Shown: positions 46,005-54,219, counted from the first letter of the stretch. The stretch is DNA of 64,000 nt from Mesorhizobium sp. NZP2077 (GCF_013170805.1 NZ_CP051293.1:4718001-4782000); one strand, 5' to 3'. The notes: generated by a model from the sequence alone, not told the origin. Numbers and translations are program-made.

Positions 46005-47285
46005 TCACACCTTGGCGAGCGCCTGTTCGAGGTCTGCGACGATGTCGTTGACATCCTCGATGCCGATGGAAAGCCGCACGGTGTCCGGTCCTGCACCAGC
46101 CTTGACCTTCTGCTCGTCGGACAGCTGGCGATGCGTGGTCGAGGCGGGGTGAATGACCAGCGATTTGGTGTCACCGACATTGGCCAGATGCGAGAACAGT
46201 TCCAGTGCCTCGACGAACTTGACGCCGGCGTCATAGCCGCCCTTGAGGGCGAAGGTGAACACGGCGCCGGCGCCAAGTGGCGAGTACTTCTTCTGCAGCG
46301 CATTGTTCTTGTCGCTTGGCAGGCCAGGATAGTTCACCGAGGACACCTTGGGATGGTTGGACAACCAGGCGGCAACCGTCACGGCGTTGTCGCAGTGACG
46401 CTGCATGCGCAGCGGCAAGGTTTCGAGGCCAGTCAGGATGAGGAAGGCGTTGAAGGGCGAGATCGCCGGGCCAAGATCGCGCAGGCCGAGCACGCGCGCG
46501 GCAATGGCGAAAGCGAAATTACCGAAGGTTTCGTGAAGCACCAAGCCGCCATATTCGGGGCGCGGTTCCGACAGCATCGGGTATTTGCCCGATTTCGACC
46601 AGTCGAAGGTGCCGCCATCAACGATGGCACCACCGATCGAATTGCCGTGACCGCCGATGAATTTGGTCAGCGAATGGACGACGATATCGGCGCCGTGCTC
46701 GATCGGCCGAATCAAATAGGGCGAGGCCAGCGTGTTGTCGACGATCAGCGGCAATCCGTGCTTACGCGCGATGTCGGCGATCTTTTCGATATCGACAAAG
46801 GTGCCGCCCGGATTGGCCAGGCTCTCGATGAAGATCGCCTTGGTCTTGTCATCGATCTGGTTCTCGAAGGTCGAGATGTCGTTGGTGTCAGCCCAGCGCA
46901 CCTCCCAGCCATAATTCTTGAAGGCGTGGCCGAACTGGTTGATCGAGCCGCCATAGAGCTTGTTGGCGGCGACGAAATTGTCGCCCGGCTGCATCAGATT
47001 GTGGAACACGATCACCTGCGCGGCGTGGCCGGATGCGACTGCAAGGGCAGCCGTGCCGCCTTCGAGAGCCGCAACGCGCTCTTCGAGCACCGCCTGGGTC
47101 GGGTTCATGATACGGGTGTAGATGTTGCCGAACGCCTTCAGCCCGAACAGCGAGGCGGCGTGATCGGCATCGTCAAAGACGAAGGAGGTCGTCTGATAGA
47201 TCGGCGTGGCGCGCGCGCCGGTGGCCGGGTCGGGCTTGGCGCCGGCATGGACGGCGAGCGTGTTGAAACCGGGCGAACGGGTCAC
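46005..47285 (-). CDS. metY: O-acetylhomoserine sulfhydrylase (MetY type)
   Basis: This 426-residue PLP enzyme of the Cys/Met metabolism family makes homocysteine (or methionine) from O-acetylhomoserine and sulfide or methanethiol. Lys208 in VHSLTKFIGGHGN holds PLP; YTRIMNPTQAVLEERVAALEGG is the family N-terminal signature. GGGAGG 6 bp before GTG 47285 fixes the start, rather than a longer frame to 47324. CoA-binding protein and cupin genes flank it in the same direction. Confidence 0.93.
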   Translation of the reverse strand: MTRSPGFNTLAVHAGAKPDPATGARATPIYQTTSFVFDDADHAASLFGLKAFGNIYTRIMNPTQAVLEERVAALEGGTAALAVASGHAAQVIVFHNLMQPGDNFVAANKLYGGSINQFGHAFKNYGWEVRWADTNDISTFENQIDDKTKAIFIESLANPGGTFVDIEKIADIARKHGLPLIVDNTLASPYLIRPIEHGADIVVHSLTKFIGGHGNSIGGAIVDGGTFDWSKSGKYPMLSEPRPEYGGLVLHETFGNFAFAIAARVLGLRDLGPAISPFNAFLILTGLETLPLRMQRHCDNAVTVAAWLSNHPKVSSVNYPGLPSDKNNALQKKYSPLGAGAVFTFALKGGYDAGVKFVEALELFSHLANVGDTKSLVIHPASTTHRQLSDEQKVKAGAGPDTVRLSIGIEDVNDIVADLEQALAKV

Positions 47286-47412
47286 TGAAACCTCCCTTTG
47301 AACCTTCTCGAATTGGCCGGGCATTCTTGGCCAAGGCCGCGCATGAATGTAAAGAAGAAAATACCTTTCGGCGCCAATCCTTCGCTCTCACCGCAGGATA
47401 ATGCGGCATTTA

Positions 47413-47427
47413 GCAGAATAATTTTGC
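47413..47427. promoter_or_regulatory. AT-rich palindrome before metY (possible Lrp/AsnC site)
   Basis: GCAGAATAATTTTGC is a 15-bp near-perfect inverted repeat in otherwise G+C-rich DNA, 128 bp upstream of metY and just past the CoA-binding gene. Spacing and composition fit Lrp/AsnC-type operators. No SAM-II riboswitch is apparent in the leader. Confidence 0.35.
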
Positions 47428-47442
47428 GCCTTTGCGTCTTGG

Positions 47443-47964
47443 CTATTTCTGCCGCACGCCAAAACTCTGAAAACCCTGGCGCATCAGCGGCTTCTTTGAC
47501 GACAGGACGCCGGAATTGACACCGGTCCAGCCGATCTCGCCGGACAGTTTGCCATATTCGATCTTTGGGCAGCGGTTCATCACCACCTTGATGCCGGCTG
47601 CCTCGGCACGCGCGGCCGCGTCGTCATGGCGCACGCCAAGCTGCATCCAGATGACTTTCGGCAAGGGATCGAGCCGTAACACCTCGTCGACAACGCCGGG
47701 CACTGCCGTCGCGGCGCGAAAAATGTCCACCATATCGATCGGCCCGGGAACATCGGCGAGGCTGGCATAGGTCATCTGGCCGAGGATTTCCTTGCCGGCC
47801 TGGCCAGGATTGATCGGAACCACGGAAAAGCCCTTGGCCAAAAGATATTTCAATACGAAATAGCTTGGCCTGACGTCATTGGCGGACGCACCGACCATGG
47901 CGATGGTCTTCACCGAATTGAGGATGCCGCCGATGTAGGTGTTGTCGTAACTATCGTGGTTCAT
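47443..47964 (-). CDS. CoA-binding protein, YccU family
   Basis: The 173-residue Rossmann-fold protein binds CoA in relatives (IAMVGASANDVRPSYFVLKY, PINPG, then MQLGVRHDDAAARAEAAG). The family has no fixed enzymatic role, and association with metY is common in alphaproteobacteria. It overlaps the upstream AAA ATPase gene by 4 bp. C-terminal MNRCPKIEYGKL is the usual conserved Cys region. Confidence 0.9.
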   Translation of the reverse strand: MNHDSYDNTYIGGILNSVKTIAMVGASANDVRPSYFVLKYLLAKGFSVVPINPGQAGKEILGQMTYASLADVPGPIDMVDIFRAATAVPGVVDEVLRLDPLPKVIWMQLGVRHDDAAARAEAAGIKVVMNRCPKIEYGKLSGEIGWTGVNSGVLSSKKPLMRQGFQSFGVRQK

Positions 47965-48746
47965 GCCTCGTCCTCATACAACGCCTCGGCGAGAAAACCA
48001 TCCGGGTCATTGCTGAAATCGCGCAACATGCGGAAGTGGTCGGTATCACGAAAGTCCGCGGGATCGAGCCCGAACCGGCTGATCCGGAACAGCCGCGCGC
48101 CGGGACAAGCCATCAACAGCGGCGAGTGCGTCGCCATGATCACTTGCGCGGTGCCCGACTGGTCCATGCGCCGCAGCATCTTCAGCAGTTCGATCTGGCG
48201 CGACGGCGACAGCGTGCTCTCGGGCTCGTCGAGGATGTAGATGCCTTGCCGGCGGCAGCGTTCCTCGAAAAAGCGAATAAACCCCTCGCCATGCGACCAG
48301 GACAGGAAGTCCGGCGGCGGTGGCTTGAAGGGATCTTCCAGCGCTGCCTGGTCGAGGTAGCGGGCAACGGAATAGAAAGATTCGGCACGAAAGAACCAGC
48401 CGGCAGTGACTTTTGGCAGCCAGCGGCCCCTAAACGCGTTCGCCAGTACGGCGCCGCTCTTGTCGATGGCGATGGAATGGTCGACCGGGCGGTAGCCTTT
48501 GCCGCCGCCGGCCTCGTCATAGCCGGCCAGCGCGCCAATCGCCTCGATAAGCGTGGATTTACCGGTGCCGTTTTCGCCGACGATGATGGTGATCGGCGTG
48601 GTGAATTCGAGTTCGAATTCGCGGCCGCGAAACAGCGGCGGCAGGTTCCAGGGGTATTTTTCCCAGTCCGACACCCGCTCCGGATCGAGCAGGATACGCT
48701 TGAGATAGGGCGCCTTGAGCCGTGTCAGCTGCTTGCGGTAGGCCAT
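47961..48746 (-). CDS. Stand-alone AAA family ATPase (AAA_21, RecF/ABC-like)
   Basis: 261 residues: Walker A VGENGTGKSTL (56-66), signature-like region SWSHGEGFIRFFEE, Walker B GIYILDEPESTLSPSRQIEL and the ATHSPLLMA switch. It lacks the coiled coil of SMC proteins and any nuclease domain. Function unknown; such ATPases are related to OLD and RecF. It starts at ATG 48746, sharing one base with the stop of the VOC gene, and overlaps the CoA-binding gene at its end. Confidence 0.88.
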   Translation of the reverse strand: MAYRKQLTRLKAPYLKRILLDPERVSDWEKYPWNLPPLFRGREFELEFTTPITIIVGENGTGKSTLIEAIGALAGYDEAGGGKGYRPVDHSIAIDKSGAVLANAFRGRWLPKVTAGWFFRAESFYSVARYLDQAALEDPFKPPPPDFLSWSHGEGFIRFFEERCRRQGIYILDEPESTLSPSRQIELLKMLRRMDQSGTAQVIMATHSPLLMACPGARLFRISRFGLDPADFRDTDHFRMLRDFSNDPDGFLAEALYEDEA

Positions 48747-49168
48747 CACCCAGGCAGCGAAATCGTGCCGTCTTCCGCGATCGGAAAGGCCGGATTGTGC
48801 GCCACTTCCCAGACATGGCCGTCGGCGTCGGCGAAATAGCCATACCAGCCGCCCCAGAAGGCGCGACCGGCCGGCTTGACGATGCGGCCGCCGGCCTTTT
48901 CCGCCATGGCGAGCACCTCATCGACTTCGGCGTCGGAGCGGGTGTTGTAGGCGAGATAGACGGCGGACGGCGCCTTGGCGAAGGCGAGCCCCGCATCCTC
49001 CTCGGCGCTGGCGCGCGGAAACAGGCCAAGAATGGCACCGCCCATCTGGAAGAAAGCGACACCGTCGGTGATGCCGGCATGGCGTTTCAGGCCCATCGCT
49101 TCGTAGAAGCGCACAGCACGGTCAAGATCGTCCGTCGCGATCGTGATGATGGAGATGCGCGGTTCCAC
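48746..49168 (-). CDS. VOC family protein (glyoxalase-like)
   Basis: 140 residues with paired beta-alpha-beta-beta-beta units: ISIITIATDDLDRAVRFYEAM at the N-terminus and GYFADADGHVWEVAHNP at the C-terminus, where Glu is a probable metal ligand. The substrate is unknown. It begins 2 bp after the enoyl-CoA hydratase gene. Confidence 0.88.
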   Translation of the reverse strand: MEPRISIITIATDDLDRAVRFYEAMGLKRHAGITDGVAFFQMGGAILGLFPRASAEEDAGLAFAKAPSAVYLAYNTRSDAEVDEVLAMAEKAGGRIVKPAGRAFWGGWYGYFADADGHVWEVAHNPAFPIAEDGTISLPG

Positions 49169-49170
49169 GA

Positions 49171-49992
49171 TTACTCGTCAGTCCATTCCGGCTTGCGCTT
49201 GCCGATGAAGGCGCCGATGCCCTCATCCGCATCGCGCGCCAGCATGTTCTCGACCATGATGCGGCCGGTATAGGCATAGGCATCCGCCAGCCCCATTTCG
49301 GCCTGCGCGTAAAATGCTTCCTTGCCGGTCTTGACCACCAAGGATGATTTGGAAGCAATGGTTTGCGCGTATTTGGTGACGATCTGATTCAGGTATTCGC
49401 GCGGCACGACACGGTTGACCAGGCCGAAGTCCTTGGCGGTTGCCGCATCGATCGTCTCGCCGGTCAGGAGCATCTCCATCGCCTGCTTGCGCGAGACGTT
49501 GCGCGACAGCGCCACCATTGGCGTCGAGCAGAACAGGCCGATATTGACGCCCGGCGTACAGAAGGTCGCCTCATGCGAAGCGATCGCCAGGTCGCAACTC
49601 GCGACCAATTGCAGCCCGGCGGCAGTCGCCAGGCCGTCGACTTCGGCAATCACCGGCAATGGATAGCGCACGATCGCCTGCATCAGCGCGGCGCAAGCGG
49701 CAAAAGTCTCTTCGAAGAAGGCCTTGCCGCGATCGGCATCGGCACGCCGCGCGGTCATCTCCTTGAGATCATGGCCGGCGCAGAACACTTTTCCCGCCGC
49801 CGACAGCACGATCACTCGAACAGCCTTGTCGGCCTTGGCGCGTTCTAGTTCCGCCGTCAGAGCCGCCATCACCGCCAACGACAAAGCGTTGGCGGGTGGA
49901 TTGGCGATCGTCAGGCGCAGCACGCCCTTGCCCAGTTGTGCGACAACCGGACCTTCAACTGCAGCAGGCTTGATGGCAAGGATTTCGGCCAT
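49171..49992 (-). CDS. Enoyl-CoA hydratase/isomerase family protein
   Basis: 273 residues of the crotonase fold. The first oxyanion-hole segment is VFCAGHDLKEMTARR, the second LQLVASCDLAIASHEATFCTPGVNIGLFC. The usual catalytic Glu of the second loop is not obvious, as in the ECHDC3-like branch. It probably acts on an unsaturated acyl-CoA. ATG 49992 has GGAG upstream; an in-frame GTG at 50007 was rejected. It is the first gene of the six-gene run to the cupin. Confidence 0.87.
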   Translation of the reverse strand: MAEILAIKPAAVEGPVVAQLGKGVLRLTIANPPANALSLAVMAALTAELERAKADKAVRVIVLSAAGKVFCAGHDLKEMTARRADADRGKAFFEETFAACAALMQAIVRYPLPVIAEVDGLATAAGLQLVASCDLAIASHEATFCTPGVNIGLFCSTPMVALSRNVSRKQAMEMLLTGETIDAATAKDFGLVNRVVPREYLNQIVTKYAQTIASKSSLVVKTGKEAFYAQAEMGLADAYAYTGRIMVENMLARDADEGIGAFIGKRKPEWTDE

Positions 49993-50147
49993 GGCTAAGG
50001 TCTCCACGATTCCGCACGGGCTGGCAGACTATCTAATATCGGATCGGGTTTCATCCAACACCCATCGCTTGCGCCAGGAGGATTGAAGGTGTTGCCAGAA
50101 ACACTCCGCTGCGCTCATACAGGCCGGGAGCAAAACGAGAGACCGAC

Positions 50148-50597
50148 ATGCCCGCGCAGACCAACCTCAAGCCGGTGCTGACGGCAGCGCAAGTCAATGC
50201 CCTGATGGCGACTGTGTTTCCGCAACTCAACGAGAGTTCCGCTGCCTATGAGGCGATCGACGTGTTTTCCGGGGGCTGCATCGTACGGCTCAATGCCGAT
50301 AAGCGGCATCTGCGTCCCGGCGGAACGGTGTCGGGCCCAGCCCTGTTCACGCTGGCCGACATTGGCGGCTATGTCTGCGTGCTCAGCCATGCCGGCCCTG
50401 ATGCGCTTTCGGTCACCACCAACCTCAATATCAACTTCGTCCGCAAGGCCGAGGCCGGCCCGATCGACGGCCATTGCAGCATCCTGAAGCTGGGAAAGAG
50501 CCTGATGGTGTTCGACATCGACATCGTCGCCGGCCCGGACGGGCACACGATCGCGCATGCGACAGGCACCTATTCGATCCCGCCGAAGCGGCCATAA
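50148..50597 (+). CDS. PaaI-type hotdog thioesterase
   Basis: The 149-residue single hotdog domain: LRPGGTVSGPALFTLADIGGYV with the catalytic Asp region, then TTNLNINFVRKAEAGPI and IAHATGTYSIP. It hydrolyses acyl-CoA thioesters, possibly those handled by the divergent enoyl-CoA hydratase. GAGAG lies upstream of ATG 50148. Confidence 0.88.
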   Translation: MPAQTNLKPVLTAAQVNALMATVFPQLNESSAAYEAIDVFSGGCIVRLNADKRHLRPGGTVSGPALFTLADIGGYVCVLSHAGPDALSVTTNLNINFVRKAEAGPIDGHCSILKLGKSLMVFDIDIVAGPDGHTIAHATGTYSIPPKRP

Positions 50598-50644
50598 CGA
50601 TTGGACTTCTGGGCAATGTGTATTTATATGCGCATGGGTGATTT

Positions 50645-50832
50645 TTGGTCGAACGTGACAGCCGCAAGATCGTAAAGCGCCTCAAGGAGGACGGTTTGAG
50701 CTGATTTCCGTGCGTGGCTCGCACCATAAATTTCGCAAGGGCGAGATCGTGTTGATCGTTCCATATCCCGAGAAGGATTTGCCAACCGGTACTGCTCGCG
50801 CGATCGCCACGCAGGCTGGCTGGATCAGATAG
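50645..50832 (+). pseudogene. hicA: hicA toxin gene, frameshifted
   Basis: The first part reads VERDSRKIVKRLKEDG in one frame and meets TGA at 50701-50703. Moving one base restores ELISVRGSHHKFRKGEIVL, then VPYPEKDLPTG and ATQAGWIR up to TAG at 50832. That is the whole HicA double-stranded-RNA-binding-like mRNA interferase, including the catalytic His in RGSHHKF. One base is missing near 50695 (GGTTTGAG). The start is probably TTG 50645. Either the toxin is dead or the base call is wrong. hicB follows 23 bp later. Confidence 0.85.
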
Positions 50833-50855
50833 GCTGACGCGTCCTGGAGATCATA

Positions 50856-51254
50856 ATGAAGAACTATTTCGCCTTGGTCGACAAAGATCCCGACAGCGCG
50901 TTCGGTATCCGCTTTCCCGACATTCCGGGCTGCTTTTCGGCTGCGGACGTTGCGGAAGACATCGTACCCAACGCAGTTGAAGCTTTGCAATTGTGGGCGG
51001 AGGACATGCCCGTTCCAGAACCGTCCAGCCACGAAGCGATCGTCGCCCTCCCCGACATACGCAACGCGCTTGCCGAAGGCGGCTATCTGGTCTCGGTGCC
51101 GCTCATCGACAATGACAGCGCCGTGGTCAGGGCGAACGTAACTTTCGAGCGCGGCGTTTTGCGGGCGATCGACGCCGCGGCACGCGAGCGTGGTATTACG
51201 CGATCGGCGTTCCTTTCGAGCGCTGCTCGCAGGGAAATCGAAGCAAAGCATTGA
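50856..51254 (+). CDS. hicB: HicB family antitoxin
   Basis: 132 residues: the N-terminal partial RNase H fold (YFALVDKDPDSAFGIRFPDI, PGCFSAADVAEDI) that covers HicA, and a C-terminal ribbon-helix-helix-like segment (TFERGVLRAIDAAARERG) for operator binding. GGAG 7 bp upstream supports ATG 50856. It is intact although its toxin gene carries a frameshift. Confidence 0.92.
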   Translation: MKNYFALVDKDPDSAFGIRFPDIPGCFSAADVAEDIVPNAVEALQLWAEDMPVPEPSSHEAIVALPDIRNALAEGGYLVSVPLIDNDSAVVRANVTFERGVLRAIDAAARERGITRSAFLSSAARREIEAKH

Positions 51255-51357
51255 GATTGTCCGGGAGCCGGCCACAGATCGATGTGGTAAAATAATACCT
51301 TTTGCACAAGTGTCTGTTTTTGTTGAATTTTTCTTGATGGCAGCCCTTTCAATCGCC

Positions 51358-51389
51358 TTGACGCGGTCACTCCCCTCGCCTATAAGCCC
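51358..51389 (+). promoter_or_regulatory. rplM-rpsI promoter
   Basis: TTGACG and TATAAG are separated by exactly 17 bp (near 51359-51387), a strong housekeeping-sigma promoter for the ribosomal protein operon, with the start of transcription expected near 51394. Confidence 0.7.
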
Positions 51390-51399
51390 TCACGAAGCA

Positions 51400-51418
51400 G
51401 CGGCCCGCAACGGCCGCC
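51400..51418 (+). other. Leader hairpin at the 5' end of the rplM transcript
   Basis: GCGGCC-CGCAAC-GGCCGC followed by CGTTTTG lies just after the predicted transcription start, about 80 bp before rplM. It could act as a leader element for L13/S9 feedback or as an attenuator; shape and T-run are seen, function is inferred. Confidence 0.45.
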
Positions 51419-51499
51419 GTTTTGTAATTGGCGCCTCATCGCCAATCCAAGCAACAAGAAACGCCTTCGCTTTGAAGGTCAGAACCGAGAGCAGAAAAC

Positions 51500-51964
51500 A
51501 TGACAACCTTTTCGCAGAAGCCTGCGGATGTGGTGAAGAAGTGGATCCTGATCGACGCCGAAGGTCTCGTCGTTGGTCGTCTCGCCACTGTCATCGCCAA
51601 TCATCTTCGCGGCAAGCACAAGCCGACCTTCACCCCGCATGTCGACGACGGCGACAACGTCATCGTCATCAATGCCGACAAGGTGGTGTTCACCGGCAAG
51701 AAGTTCACCGACAAGGTCTATTACTGGCACACCGGCCACCCCGGTGGCATCAAGGAGCGCACCGCGCGCCAGCTGCTCGAGGGCCGTTTCCCCGAGCGTG
51801 TCGTCGAGAAGGCCGTTGAGCGCATGGTCCCGCGTGGTCCGCTCGGCCGTCGCCAGATGAAGAACCTGCGTGTCTATGCAGGCGCCGAGCATCCGCATGT
51901 CGCCCAGCAGCCAGAAGTCCTCGACGTGGCCAAGCTGAATTCCAAGAACAAGAAGGTCGCATAA
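51500..51964 (+). CDS. rplM: 50S ribosomal protein L13
   Basis: 154 residues: [41 protein letters not shown] and the [20 protein letters not shown] signature. It binds 23S rRNA early in 50S assembly. The gene is followed 1 bp later by rpsI, the universal pair. Confidence 0.98.
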   Translation: MTTFSQKPADVVKKWILIDAEGLVVGRLATVIANHLRGKHKPTFTPHVDDGDNVIVINADKVVFTGKKFTDKVYYWHTGHPGGIKERTARQLLEGRFPERVVEKAVERMVPRGPLGRRQMKNLRVYAGAEHPHVAQQPEVLDVAKLNSKNKKVA

Positions 51965-51965
51965 G

Positions 51966-52448
51966 ATGGCTGAGCTTTCCTCGCTCGCAGAACTGGGCGC
52001 CGCCACCGGCAACACCAATACCCAGCCGGCAGCCCCCGTCCACGTCCAGAAGCTCGACAAGTCGGGCCGCGCCTATGCCACCGGCAAGCGCAAGAACGCC
52101 ATTGCGCGCGTCTGGGTGAAGCCGGGTTCCGGCAAGATCGTCGTCAACGACAAGGAATTCGCGACCTATTTCGCGCGTCCGGTCCTGCAGATGATCCTCA
52201 ACCAGCCGATCATCGCCTCCAACCGTGCCGGCCAGTACGACATCGTCGCCACCGTCGTCGGCGGCGGCCTTTCCGGCCAGGCCGGTGCGGTTCGTCACGG
52301 CATCTCCAAGGCGCTGACCTACTACGAGCCGGCGCTGCGCGCCGTGCTCAAGAAGGGCGGCTTCCTGACCCGCGACAGCCGCGTCGTCGAGCGCAAGAAG
52401 TACGGCAAGGCGAAGGCCCGCCGTTCCTTCCAGTTTTCCAAGCGCTAA
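51966..52448 (+). CDS. rpsI: 30S ribosomal protein S9
   Basis: The 160-residue protein has an alphaproteobacterial N-terminal extension of about 35 residues, then [18 protein letters not shown] and the basic tail [16 protein letters not shown] that reaches the P-site tRNA. The last 94 bp are repeated imperfectly at 53971-54063. Confidence 0.98.
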   Translation: MAELSSLAELGAATGNTNTQPAAPVHVQKLDKSGRAYATGKRKNAIARVWVKPGSGKIVVNDKEFATYFARPVLQMILNQPIIASNRAGQYDIVATVVGGGLSGQAGAVRHGISKALTYYEPALRAVLKKGGFLTRDSRVVERKKYGKAKARRSFQFSKR

Positions 52449-52604
52449 AGAGCGCTTGGGGCCAAGTTCTCGAAGCGCCAAACGCTTCGCAGTTTCGGAC
52501 AATCGAAAAGGCCGCCTCCGGGCGGCCTTTTTACATGGCGCATCCCTATCCGGCGGAATGATCTGCGTCGCGGATGAACAGGAATGCGCAGACTGCCGCG
52601 AACG
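52355..52604 (+). repeat. Direct repeat copy 1 (rpsI 3' end, terminator, MFS 3' end)
   Basis: About 250 bp from GGGCGGCTTCCTGACC through the rpsI stop, the terminator and the last codons of an MFS gene. The same order recurs at 53971-54219, with scattered differences and a one-base indel. Copy 1 keeps intact rpsI but a broken MFS end. Confidence 0.92.
52506..52532 (+). terminator. rpsI terminator
   Basis: AAAAGGCCGCC-TCCG-GGCGGCCTTTTT, a strong stem with flanking A and T runs 58 bp after rpsI. Confidence 0.92.
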
Positions 52605-52654
52605 GCACGACAAACGCCTGCCCGGCCCAGTCGATCGGCGGCTTCCCGGCAATT
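52546..52654 (-). pseudogene. Remnant of an MFS transporter gene (duplicate of 54164-55549)
   Basis: The minus strand encodes GKPPIDWAGQAFVVP joined directly to FAAVCAFLFIRDADHSAG. In the intact gene these two segments are separated by about 684 bp (54220-54903), so the copy has an internal, in-frame deletion. Homology to the intact gene stops near 52654 and the 5' part is lost. Confidence 0.85.
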
Positions 52655-52876
52655 CGCGCCGCCTCATGCCCCCTCCCCAATAGCGTATGACAACACTGTA
52701 ACCGTCCGGGCGCGGCATTCCATAGATGCAAGCCGTGTTGCGCATCCGGAAAATGTCAGGCTCAGCAAATTTGCTGCGGCCTGTCGCGCGCGGCGGCGGC
52801 ACCATGCTACGAAACAGGGACCGGCCTTTTCGGTCCAAAGGACATTTGGATAGGTAATTCTTAGGGGAGATCTCAG
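52655..52876. other. Spacer before methyltransferase
   Basis: Nothing recognisable beyond the end of the MFS remnant. GGGGAG 8 bp before 52877 is the ribosome binding site of the methyltransferase gene. Confidence 0.5.
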
Positions 52877-53665
52877 ATGTCGTCACCCGAACCGATCAAA
52901 TTCACCGACGGCGCGGCTTACGAGCGCTTCATGGCTCCCTGGAGCCGATCCGCCGGGGCTTTGTTCCTCGACTGGCTGGCGCCGGACTCCGGACGGGCCT
53001 GGGTTGATGTCGGTGCCGGCAACGGCGCGTTCACTGAGCTCATTCTAGCGAAGTCCGCCCCTTCGTCCGTTTGCGCGATCGATCCCTCCGACGCGCAGAT
53101 TGCGACTGCTCGGCAAAAAATCTCGGCAAAGCAGGTCGAGCTGTCGATTGGCGATGCGATGGCCCTTCCCTACGAAGCCAACCGCTTCGACGTCGCGGTG
53201 ATGGCGCTGGTGCTGTTCTTCGTCCCCGACCCGCGCAAGGGCGCCTCGGAAATGCTCCGCGTCACCAAGCCCGGCGGCATTGTCGCGTCCTACACCTGGG
53301 ACGTCATGCGCGGCGGCACCCCTACGCAGCATTTGTGGGAGGAGATGGACGCGATGGGCAAACCGGCCGCACGTCCGCCGAGCGCTGAGGTCTCGCGTTT
53401 CGCGGCGCTGAAGGCGCTTTGGGCGGAGCTCGGCATCCGCGATGTCGAGACGCGCGAGCTTGTCGTCGAACGCACCTTCGCTGACTTCGACGATTATTGG
53501 CTATCCATGGTCGTGAGCAGCCCGAGCGGAATCGTCGGGAAGCTGTCGGATGCGGAGAGCGCGGAGCTGAAACGCCGGCTAAAGGACAGACTGCCGGCAA
53601 GCGCCACGGGAGCGATCACGGTTCACGCCTGGTCGACGGCGATCAAGGGGCGAAAGGCCGCTTAA
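52877..53665 (+). CDS. Class I SAM-dependent methyltransferase (UbiE-like)
   Basis: 262 residues with motif I WVDVGAGNGAFTEL (near 40-53), the acidic CAIDPSDAQI of motif II, MALVLFFVPDP and MLRVTKPGGIV of motifs IV-V. It methylates an unknown small molecule. It sits between two direct repeats, so it belongs to an inserted or duplicated segment. Confidence 0.88.
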   Translation: MSSPEPIKFTDGAAYERFMAPWSRSAGALFLDWLAPDSGRAWVDVGAGNGAFTELILAKSAPSSVCAIDPSDAQIATARQKISAKQVELSIGDAMALPYEANRFDVAVMALVLFFVPDPRKGASEMLRVTKPGGIVASYTWDVMRGGTPTQHLWEEMDAMGKPAARPPSAEVSRFAALKALWAELGIRDVETRELVVERTFADFDDYWLSMVVSSPSGIVGKLSDAESAELKRRLKDRLPASATGAITVHAWSTAIKGRKAA

Positions 53666-53678
53666 TGCGTGCGGCGCC

Positions 53679-53970
53679 TTACGTCGCCGCTTTCTTCCTC
53701 GCCTTCGGCTTGGCCGGCTTCGGTGCAACCGGCGCTTCCGGCGTGCCCTCGATCGAGGACAGGCGGCCGGACGTGAACGTGTAGATGCCCGCACGCGGGC
53801 CGGTCGTCCAGGTGACCACAGCGACGCGCCGACCGGCACCGTCACTGGAGAGATTGACGTTCGAGGGCGCGCCGATGCCGCGCACCACGTCGCATTCGGT
53901 GTGGCCGAGCGCGACCGTGCGGTCCATGGCCGCGGGCGCCGTCGTTGATGCATCGGCATCAGTCGGCCCG
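53679..53970 (-). pseudogene. 5'-truncated gene for a small conserved exported protein
   Basis: The minus strand ends with a convincing C-terminus: [53 protein letters not shown] and a Lys/Pro/Ala tail. The expected start with a signal peptide is missing: going upstream the frame runs at about 53971 into antisense rpsI repeat sequence (apparent start 54023). The gene was beheaded at the duplication junction. Its function is unknown. Confidence 0.65.
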
Positions 53971-54219
53971 GGGCGGCTTCCTGACCGCGACAGCCGCGTC
54001 GTCGAGCGCAAGAAGTACGGCAAGGCGAAAGCCCGCCGTTCGTTCCAGTTCTGGAAGCGCTAAGAAGCGCTTGGGGCCAAGCTCTCGAAGCGCCAAGCGC
54101 TCCGGAGTTTTCGACAATCGAAAAGGCCGCCTGCGGGCGGCCTTTTCGTATGGCGCATCCCTATCAGGCGGAATGGTCGGCGTCGCGGATGAACAGGAAG
54201 GCGCAGACTGCCGCGAACG
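53971..54219 (+). repeat. Direct repeat copy 2 (rpsI 3' fragment, terminator, MFS 3' end)
   Basis: It starts with GGGCGGCTTCCTGACC as copy 1 does, preserves the S9 tail [19 protein letters not shown] with Ser to Trp near the end (FQFWKR), the terminator, and merges into the intact MFS gene. One C is missing relative to rpsI near 53985. Confidence 0.92.
54121..54146. terminator. Duplicated terminator before the MFS gene end
   Basis: AAAAGGCCGCC-TGCG-GGCGGCCTTTT is symmetrical and can stop the minus-strand MFS transcript, 17 bp after its stop codon. Confidence 0.88.
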
